Assembly: GCA_015067375.1 (NCBI GenBank)
Contig: SVMQ01000154.1
Location: forward strand, 1 to 5,794
Direction: 5' to 3'
DNA length: 5,794 nt
Origin: Oscillospiraceae bacterium
GTDB lineage: Bacteria; Bacillota; Clostridia; Oscillospirales; Ruminococcaceae
Positions 1 to 3,841 of the stretch are shown here, piece by piece. Numbering within the stretch: position 1 is the first letter of the stretch; each line of letters begins with the position of its first letter. The position numbers were made by a program, and so were the translations under genes. The notes beneath the pieces are model-generated. The model had not been told where the DNA came from. It searched no databases and worked only from the letters and a program-made list of their open reading frames with translations.

Positions 1-220
1 TGTCGGCCTCCTTTTCGGTCAGCAGCGGCTCGATAACGCCCACCGCCTCGCACTGATAGGACGCGCGCACCTGCGTCACCGCAAGGTCGTGCAGCCTGCC
101 TGCGTTGGTGGAGCCGTGAAGCACTACCTCCCTGCGCACCAGCTGCTCATAAACGCTGTCGCCGTAGAATGCCAGCACATTCGGGCTGTACTGCGACGCT
201 TCCCTTTCTGTCAGAGCCAT
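1..220 (-). CDS. mrnC: Mini-ribonuclease 3 (Mini-III), N-terminal part, cut by window edge
   Basis: Seventy-three codons are visible, read from the ATG at 220-218 to the left edge. The protein contains LAFYGDSVYEQLVRR at residues 16-30, then GRLHDLAVTQVRASYQ at about 42-57 and LLTEKEAD at 66-73. This matches the start of Mini-III, an RNase III catalytic domain without the double-stranded RNA binding domain; the family form is LAYxGDAxxE, then LHxxxxxxVxAxxQ, then LTEEE. D21 is the expected catalytic metal ligand and E25 lies in the same signature. In Bacillus subtilis the enzyme trims the ends of 23S rRNA precursor as a dimer. The start follows the stop of the upstream gene by 4 bases, and AAAGG near 229-233 lies within that gene's end, so translation is probably coupled. 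The second signature, including RGRN, lies outside the window. The identification is from motif pattern and operon context; I am fairly sure of it. Confidence 0.9.
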   Translation of the reverse strand, partial: MALTEREASQYSPNVLAFYGDSVYEQLVRREVVLHGSTNAGRLHDLAVTQVRASYQCEAVGVIEPLLTEKEAD

Positions 221-224
221 TTCA

Positions 225-890
225 TCAACCTTTCAGTATGTAGTAGACATAGCTGTACTCCTCACAGTGCAGCTCGAACATATCCGCTTCCTTTTTCAGC
301 TCGCCCATGCCCGAAAGCACGTCGCCGTCGCGCTCGCCCGAAAGCTGCTCTGCCGCCTGCATCAGCGGCGCAAAGTAGCCCTTTGTCCAGTCAGACCGCG
401 GCGATATGCAGAAGTCCTCCACCTTGAAGCCTGCCGCCTTTGCCTCCTGCAGCGCCTTGTCCAAGGGCTGCATCAGCCCATAGCGCTTTCTGCAGTAGCT
501 TAGAGTATCGGGCGACGGGTCTATCAGCCAGCACAGCGCACGGAATACCACCGTGCCGCCTTTTTTGCAGCACTCTCTGAGCTGCTCCAGCCGCACGGAA
601 AGCGGGTCAAACTCAGCGACGCCGTTATACCACAGCACGTCGCATTCCTTTGCAGGCTCAGGCAGCGCGAAGCTGTCGGCATACTGCATACCGTCCCTCA
701 CGCGGCTCTTTTCGGTGATGTACGCGGTCGTAGCGTAGCCTGCCTCTCTGAGCAGCTGCGGAGTTACCGCCTCGTCCCCGAAATAGAACGCGCTTGCGCC
801 TTTTAGCATGGATATCACCCTGCGCGAGGTAGCCTCGCTTCCTGCACAGGAGCGCTCCGTCGTCTGATAGAGTTGGCTGATAAGGTTCAT
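225..890 (-). CDS. Methyltransferase-like protein, divergent class I SAM fold (putative)
   Basis: A 221-residue soluble protein lying between obg and mrnC, with an AGGAGGT ribosome binding site at 895-901, four bases before the ATG. I do not recognise it as a named family. The middle, ECDVLWYNGVAEFDP at 82-96 followed by LEQLRECCKKGGTVVFRAL at 101-119, resembles motif IV and the helix-strand that follows it in Rossmann-type SAM methyltransferases. The later AKAAGFKVEDFCISPRSDW at 150-168 and GYFAPL at 171-176 resemble the tail of small-molecule methyltransferases, where an AGF turn precedes a strand and a W-x-x-x-Y/F segment. The usual GxGxG SAM-binding loop is missing: the matching place, about 31-51, reads GASAFYFGDEAVTPQLLREAG. 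It may therefore be inactive, bind another ligand or be very divergent. It is probably co-transcribed with mrnC. That it is a real gene is well supported by the binding site, spacing and reading length; the function is uncertain. Confidence 0.6.
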   Translation of the reverse strand: MNLISQLYQTTERSCAGSEATSRRVISMLKGASAFYFGDEAVTPQLLREAGYATTAYITEKSRVRDGMQYADSFALPEPAKECDVLWYNGVAEFDPLSVRLEQLRECCKKGGTVVFRALCWLIDPSPDTLSYCRKRYGLMQPLDKALQEAKAAGFKVEDFCISPRSDWTKGYFAPLMQAAEQLSGERDGDVLSGMGELKKEADMFELHCEEYSYVYYILKG

Positions 891-894
891 GCAG

Positions 895-901
895 ACCTCC
901 T
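895..901 (-). promoter_or_regulatory. Ribosome binding site of the methyltransferase-like gene
   Basis: The minus strand reads AGGAGGT, a near-perfect match to the anti-Shine-Dalgarno sequence, four bases before the ATG at 890. It lies 14 bases from the edge of the hairpin repeat region, so the repeat stops just short of the translation signal. Confidence 0.85.
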
Positions 902-929
902 GTCATATAGTAGGTTATAAGAACCGCAC

Positions 930-959
930 GCCGTTTTCCAAATCAAAGATTTGGACGGC
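930..959. repeat. Hairpin of block A, first copy
   Basis: Outer arms GCCGT at 930-934 and ACGGC at 955-959 enclose inner arms CCAAATC at 938-944 and GATTTGG at 948-954. The loop is three bases (945-947), and the 935-937 triplet is an unpaired bulge. This gives 12 base pairs. An identical copy is at 1058-1087. Confidence 0.85.
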
Positions 960-973
960 TGAGCGAACCTTTG

Positions 974-1044
974 AATATATGTTCGCTGCTTCGCAACTGC
1001 TGACTTCGTCAGCTTAAGAGAACTCCGTTCTCTTTACATATATT
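974..1044. repeat. Branched structure of block B, first copy
   Basis: Outer arms AATATATGT at 974-982 and ACATATATT at 1036-1044 form a nine-pair stem. Inside are three hairpins with three-base loops: TGC/GCA at 987-995, GCTGAC/GTCAGC at 999-1013, and AAGAGAAC/GTTCTCTT at 1016-1034. Together they make a cloverleaf-like figure, but there are no tRNA features such as a TTC-arm consensus or a seven-base anticodon loop. Confidence 0.75.
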
Positions 1045-1057
1045 ATAAGAACCGCAC

Positions 1058-1087
1058 GCCGTTTTCCAAATCAAAGATTTGGACGGC
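1058..1087. repeat. Hairpin of block A, second copy
   Basis: Identical to the hairpin at 930-959: 12 pairs with a three-base bulge and a three-base loop. On the minus strand the flank reads TTGGAA, 16 bases, then TATAAT (1047-1042), which could act as a weak promoter toward the methyltransferase-like gene. That reading is an inference. Confidence 0.8.
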
Positions 1088-1126
1088 TGAGGTATAATGT
1101 GGTCGCTTCGCTCCGATGTTCATTCT

Positions 1127-1160
1127 CGCCGACAGTGGGTCGGCGTTTTCCTTCGGAAAA
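1127..1160. repeat. Two adjoining hairpins in segment X
   Basis: CGCCGAC at 1127-1133 pairs with GTCGGCG at 1139-1145 around a five-base loop. Immediately after it, TTTTCC at 1146-1151 pairs with GGAAAA at 1155-1160 around a three-base loop. No base separates the two stems. X is present only in the right-hand repeat unit. Confidence 0.75.
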
Positions 1161-1182
1161 ACGAACGAACTCAAAGCCTTTG

Positions 1183-1253
1183 AATATATGTTCGCTGCTT
1201 CGCAACCGCTGACTTCGTCAGCTAAAGAGAACTCCGTTCTCTTTACATATATT
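1183..1253. repeat. Branched structure of block B, second copy
   Basis: Same plan as at 974-1044: outer stem 1183-1191 with 1245-1253, then hairpins at 1196-1204, 1208-1222 and 1223-1245. The last has ten pairs, arms TAAAGAGAAC and GTTCTCTTTA, against eight in the first copy. Of the two substitutions between copies, the T/A change (1015 against 1224) lengthens this stem, while the T/C change (998 against 1207) falls between stems. The structure ends inside the obg stop codon. Confidence 0.75.
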
Positions 1254-2526
1254 ATCTGATATAATTGAACTCGAAATCGAAGATGGACACAAGGTCGTCC
1301 TCCTGTATTCCCTGTCGCTCCAGCTCGTCGATGATGCCGCTTGAACGAAGCACGCGCTGGAAATACTGCAGGCTCTCGTAGTCCTCCATATTCACCGTCA
1401 TGAGGATGGGCGCAAGCCACTCCGCATCCACGACGTAGACATCGTCTATCTTCTGCACCGTGAAGCTGTGCTTCTCGCTCTCCATCTTTTCAAGCTCCTC
1501 GAGCGTCAGCGGCTGCACCTCAAAGCGCTTTGCGGGCGGCAGCTTGTCAAGCTCCTCGGTAACGCAGTCTATCAGCGCGTCGGTGCCCTGTGTGGTCGCC
1601 GCGGATATCGTGAAGAAGGGCAGTCCCTTTGCCTCGATGTACTCGCGGAATTCCGCTATCTGCTCCTCGGTCGCCATGTCACTCTTGTTCGCCGCAACTA
1701 TCTGAGGGCTTTCTGCAAGCTCCTCGGAGAAGTTGGCAAGCTCCAGATTTATCTTCTCGAAATCGTCCCTGGGGTCGCGGCCCTCGATGCCCGAAACGTC
1801 CACAACGTGAACGATAAGGCGGCAGCGCTCAACGTGGCGCAGGAACGCGTGTCCCAGACCTATGCCCTCGCTCGCGCCCTCGATAAGACCGGGGATATCC
1901 GCCATGACGAAGGACTTCTCGCCGCGCTTTACAACGCCCAGCACGGGGGTCAGCGTGGTGAAGTGGTAGTTTGCTATCTTAGGCTTTGCGGCGCTGACAA
2001 CGCTTATCAGCGTGGATTTTCCGACATTCGGGAAGCCCACCAGTCCCACGTCAGCAAGCAGTTTAAGCTCCAGCACGACATCGAACTTCTCTCCGGGGAA
2101 GCCCGGCTTTGCGAAGCGCGGTATCTGCCTTGTGGGGGTCGCGAAGTGCTGATTGCCCTTGCCGCCCCTGCCGCCGCGCGCAACAACAACAGGCTCGTCG
2201 TCGGAGATGTCCGCCATAACTCTGCCTGTGTGCGCGTCCTTTACGATAGTGCCGCGCGGAACGCGGATAACAGTAGGCTCCATGGACTTGCCCGAACAGC
2301 GGCGCGCACCGCCGTTCTCGCCGTCGGGAGCAACGTATTTTCTCTTGTAGCGGAAGTCTATCAGCGTGGACAGGTTGTCATCGGCAACGAACACGATGTC
2401 CGAGCCTTTGCCGCCGTCGCCGCCGTCGGGGCCTCCTGCATTGACATATTTCTCTCTGTGGAAGGAAACCGCGCCGTTGCCGCCGTTTCCTGCTTTGATG
2501 GATATTTCTACCTTATCGACAAACAT
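1252..2526 (-). CDS. obg: Obg family GTPase, 50S ribosome assembly factor
   Basis: The 424-residue product has the full three-domain Obg layout and normal length. The glycine-rich Obg fold covers about 1-158, with NGGNGAVSFHREKY at 14-27, GGPDGGDGGKG at 31-41 and RGGRGGKGNQHFATPTRQ at 117-134. The GTPase domain follows: P-loop GFPNVGKS at 164-171, switch I FTTLTP at 189-194, DIPG at 210-213, NKSD at 280-283 and SAA at 308-310. A C-terminal OCT domain at about 345-424 is of the type found in Gram-positive bacteria. Obg proteins bind the 50S subunit, sense GTP and ppGpp and are normally essential. The start is backed by AGGGGAA at 2531-2537. The gene lies 109 bases after rpmA, a gap holding a terminator-like hairpin and a possible promoter. 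Its TAA stop lies within a repeat copy, so its last residues may have been changed by that insertion, although the OCT domain looks complete. Confidence 0.98.
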   Translation of the reverse strand: MFVDKVEISIKAGNGGNGAVSFHREKYVNAGGPDGGDGGKGSDIVFVADDNLSTLIDFRYKRKYVAPDGENGGARRCSGKSMEPTVIRVPRGTIVKDAHTGRVMADISDDEPVVVARGGRGGKGNQHFATPTRQIPRFAKPGFPGEKFDVVLELKLLADVGLVGFPNVGKSTLISVVSAAKPKIANYHFTTLTPVLGVVKRGEKSFVMADIPGLIEGASEGIGLGHAFLRHVERCRLIVHVVDVSGIEGRDPRDDFEKINLELANFSEELAESPQIVAANKSDMATEEQIAEFREYIEAKGLPFFTISAATTQGTDALIDCVTEELDKLPPAKRFEVQPLTLEELEKMESEKHSFTVQKIDDVYVVDAEWLAPILMTVNMEDYESLQYFQRVLRSSGIIDELERQGIQEDDLVSIFDFEFNYIR

Positions 2527-2557
2527 CGTATTCCCCTGCCTTTCATTTTAACTTAGT

Positions 2558-2587
2558 ATTATCCTGAATTACCGCCCTATACGACAA
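2558..2587 (-). promoter_or_regulatory. Possible sigma-A promoter for obg
   Basis: The minus strand has TTGTCG at 2587-2582 and GATAAT at 2563-2558, separated by 18 bases. The -10 matches consensus in five of six positions, the -35 in only three. It sits directly after the hairpin at 2588-2614, which fits a terminator followed by a fresh start. This is an inference from sequence only. Confidence 0.4.
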
Positions 2588-2614
2588 ATAAGGCGGATAA
2601 AAAATCCGCCTTAT
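2588..2614 (-). terminator. Hairpin between rpmA and obg, possible leaky terminator or attenuator
   Basis: Eleven uninterrupted pairs link 2588-2598 with 2604-2614 around a five-base loop of a single base. On the minus strand the loop is all T and the stem is followed by TTGTCG, with T-rich bases partly inside the arm, so the T tract is weak. It may reduce readthrough from the ribosomal protein genes into obg, or protect an mRNA 3' end. The plus-strand direction has no T tract. Confidence 0.6.
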
Positions 2615-2635
2615 GATGTTACCGTTTTCGGGTAA

Positions 2636-2914
2636 TTAGTCAGCGTATACGCTAACCTGCTTTCTGTCGCGGCCGAGACGCTCGAACTTAACCTTGCCGT
2701 CTACCAGTGCGAACAGTGTGTCGTCAGAACCGATGCCAACGTTGTTGCCTGCGTGGATGTGTGTACCGCGCTGTCTAACGAGAATGTTGCCGGCCAGTAC
2801 GAACTGACCGTCAGCGCGCTTTACGCCAAGTCTCTTGGACTCGGAGTCACGGCCGTTCTTTGTAGAACCTGCACCCTTTTTATGTGCGAAATACTGTAAA
2901 CCTAATCTTATCAT
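2636..2914 (-). CDS. rpmA: 50S ribosomal protein L27, with N-terminal extension cut by Prp
   Basis: The 92-residue protein is a clear L27: [20 protein letters not shown] at 10-29, then [10 protein letters not shown] at 30-39, [20 protein letters not shown] at 47-66 and VKFERLGRD at 75-83. L27 sits near the peptidyl transferase centre, and its N-terminal tail reaches toward the tRNA ends. The first nine residues, MIRLGLQYF, are the Firmicutes-type extension. In Staphylococcus aureus the protease Prp cuts after the LQxF motif, so the mature chain here should begin at A10. The gene for that protease is immediately upstream. AGGAGGAT at 2921-2928, six bases before the ATG, supports this start. 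Confidence 0.98.
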   Translation of the reverse strand: MIRLGLQYFAHKKGAGSTKNGRDSESKRLGVKRADGQFVLAGNILVRQRGTHIHAGNNVGIGSDDTLFALVDGKVKFERLGRDRKQVSVYAD

Positions 2915-2929
2915 TGTATTATCCTCCTG

Positions 2930-3235
2930 TTACTTTGTTTCAAGCTTAATCTTCCTGTGCTCCTGTGCGATATACGCGATATGCGCGTGGAGCGATGCTA
3001 TCAGCTGTCTTGCAGGCGCGCTGTCGTCTTTCAGCGTCAGCCTTACCTCGTTTTCAAGCACCTCGACCGAAGCCGCCGCGCCGAAGAACTCGGTTATCGT
3101 GTTGCAGGTAAGCTCTACCGCCGAGGTGATAGCCGCACAGACTATGTCATTGCCCTCAGTGCCGTAGCCCGCATGACCCGAGACCGAAAACCCCGAAAAA
3201 CCGTCGCCCTGCTTGTAGAAAACAGCTTTGAGCAT
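2930..3235 (-). CDS. prp: Ribosomal-processing cysteine protease Prp
   Basis: This 101-residue protein matches the small Prp (YsxB) family found between rplU and rpmA in Firmicutes. The catalytic pair is visible as H21 in SGHAGYG and C33 in GNDIVCAAITSAV, the same spacing as in the S. aureus enzyme (His22, Cys34). Prp removes the N-terminal extension of L27, a step needed for a working 50S subunit; the predicted site is present in the neighbouring rpmA. The ATG overlaps the rplU stop by one base (TAATG on the minus strand). I see no good ribosome binding site of its own at normal spacing, so translation probably depends on ribosomes finishing rplU. Confidence 0.96.
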   Translation of the reverse strand: MLKAVFYKQGDGFSGFSVSGHAGYGTEGNDIVCAAITSAVELTCNTITEFFGAAASVEVLENEVRLTLKDDSAPARQLIASLHAHIAYIAQEHRKIKLETK

Positions 3236-3540
3236 TATGCGTTGATAGCTTCGATTCTTACCTGGCTGTAGGGCTGTCTGTGACCCATCTTTCTCTTAAT
3301 GTGCTTCTTGGGCTTGTAAGTGAAAACTGTGATCTTCTTAGCCTTGCCATTCTTCAGGAGAGTAGCCTTAACGCTTGCGCCGTCAACATAAGGAGCGCCA
3401 ACGGTAACGCCGTCGTCCTTGCCTACCATGATAACCTTGTCGAATGTGATCTCGCCCTCTGCTTCGAGCTTCTCGATGAAGAGGATATCGCCCTCTTTTA
3501 CCTGATACTGCTTTCCGCCTGTTTCGATTACTGCGTACAT
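3235..3540 (-). CDS. rplU: 50S ribosomal protein L21
   Basis: The 101-residue product has the normal L21 length and sequence: [18 protein letters not shown] at 1-18, then the conserved basic stretch [19 protein letters not shown] at 71-89 and a [10 protein letters not shown] end. L21 binds 23S rRNA domains in the large subunit and is an early assembly protein. It is the first gene of the operon, behind a consensus promoter and a structured leader. The start is fixed by the universal MYAVI beginning and by GAGGT at 3548-3552, seven bases before the ATG. Confidence 0.98.
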   Translation of the reverse strand: MYAVIETGGKQYQVKEGDILFIEKLEAEGEITFDKVIMVGKDDGVTVGAPYVDGASVKATLLKNGKAKKITVFTYKPKKHIKRKMGHRQPYSQVRIEAINA

Positions 3541-3564
3541 AATTTTTACCTCATTTTTATCAGA

Positions 3565-3616
3565 CTCGCTGCGTCAGGGCGCACTTCTGCTTAAAAGACC
3601 CTGCACATGCGGCGAG
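3565..3616 (-). ncRNA. Structured 5' leader of rplU, candidate ribosomal protein leader
   Basis: The transcript before rplU should be about 70 bases long. It can fold with arms 3575-3579 and 3599-3603 (five G-C-rich pairs) capped by 3581-3583 with 3588-3590 and a four-base loop. A possible outer stem links 3565-3569 with 3612-3616 and two more pairs link 3571-3572 with 3609-3610. An L21 leader motif is known upstream of rplU in Firmicutes, thought to allow feedback by a product of the operon. I cannot match the conserved motif by eye, so membership is inferred from place and fold. The outer stem lies right at the likely transcription start. Confidence 0.45.
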
Positions 3617-3619
3617 ATT

Positions 3620-3648
3620 ATTATATCACAACAAAAACCGTTTGTCAA
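3620..3648 (-). promoter_or_regulatory. Consensus sigma-A promoter of the rplU operon
   Basis: The minus strand has TTGACA at 3648-3643 and TATAAT at 3625-3620, with 17 bases between, a perfect match to consensus. The bases just upstream (3651-3667) are almost all A or T and could serve as an UP element. Transcription should begin near 3613. This strength fits a ribosomal protein operon. Confidence 0.93.
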
Positions 3649-3659
3649 GCATTTTTTTC

Positions 3660-3697
3660 AAAAATTAAGTCGTTAAGGCTCACAGACCGTAATTTTT
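3660..3697. repeat. A/T inverted repeat between the divergent promoters
   Basis: AAAAATTA at 3660-3667 is the inverse of TAATTTTT at 3690-3697, with 22 bases between. Each arm lies upstream of one of the two divergent promoters, about 20 bases from its -35 box. The likely role is a pair of UP elements, or a site for a regulator acting on both; there is no direct evidence for either. Confidence 0.5.
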
Positions 3698-3718
3698 AGT
3701 AAAAACATTTCCATATCA

Positions 3719-3747
3719 TTGACAGAACAGTAAACCTATGGTATAAT
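3719..3747 (+). promoter_or_regulatory. Consensus sigma-A promoter of the chemotaxis receptor gene
   Basis: TTGACA at 3719-3724 and TATAAT at 3742-3747 are separated by 17 bases, a perfect match. It is not of the sigma-28 (SigD) type often used for motility genes. The -10 box contains the A and T of the most upstream ATG in the receptor frame (3746), so transcripts from here begin near 3754 and cannot carry that start codon. Confidence 0.93.
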
Positions 3748-3761
3748 GGAAAAATCACGGC

Positions 3762-3780
3762 GAACAAAGACGCTTTGTTC
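3762..3780 (+). other. Hairpin at the 5' end of the receptor mRNA
   Basis: GAACAAAG at 3762-3769 pairs with CTTTGTTC at 3773-3780 around a three-base loop, eight perfect pairs. It begins within about ten bases of the predicted transcription start, a position typical of stems that protect an mRNA from 5' decay. No T tract follows, so it is not a terminator, and I do not see a c-di-GMP riboswitch core. Confidence 0.6.
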
Positions 3781-3823
3781 TATATCACAAATCATACAAG
3801 CTAAGATATGCAGCGTTAAAAAG

Positions 3824-3841
3824 AAAGGGGTTATTAAATTG
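3824..3841 (+). promoter_or_regulatory. Ribosome binding site and TTG start of the receptor gene
   Basis: AAAGGGG at 3824-3830 lies eight bases before TTG at 3839-3841, which is in frame with the receptor. No such site precedes the ATG at 3746. Together with the promoter position this decides the start. Confidence 0.82.

Larger units (their letters stand above)
915..1255. repeat. Tandemly duplicated hairpin-repeat region, order A-B-A-X-B
   Basis: This fills the obg to methyltransferase-like gap and I see no gene in it. Block A (49 bp) occurs at 915-963 and 1043-1091 with no differences. Block B (79 bp) occurs at 968-1046 and 1177-1255 with two substitutions. A segment X at 1092-1176 is found only in the second unit. 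The unit is thus A plus B, duplicated, with X inserted in one copy or lost from the other. Almost every part folds into short hairpins with three-base loops. The right edge overlaps the obg stop codon (1252-1254). It could be a REP-like or MITE-like non-coding repeat; I cannot name a family. A 125-residue minus-strand frame through the second unit starts inside obg and is a shadow. Confidence 0.9.

Noticed and set aside
974..1044. tRNA gene suggested by the cloverleaf-like fold
   Set aside because: Arm lengths, three-base loops and the lack of tRNA consensus bases rule it out.
1043..1420. 125-codon minus-strand frame spanning the end of obg and the hairpin repeats
   Set aside because: It starts inside obg in another frame and runs through repeat sequence; the open frame follows from the repeat, and no binding site is present.
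1468..2556. 362-codon frame on the plus strand opposite obg
   Set aside because: It is antisense to a fully conserved obg gene, has no recognisable domain, and exists because of the GC-rich third positions of obg.
3746..3838. Extra 31 N-terminal codons of the receptor frame from the ATG at 3746
   Set aside because: The ATG overlaps the -10 box of a perfect promoter, has no ribosome binding site, and the stretch contains a leader hairpin; the TTG at 3839 is better supported.
3754..3838. c-di-GMP or other riboswitch in the receptor leader
   Set aside because: The leader is only about 85 bases long with a single hairpin; I see none of the conserved core sequences.
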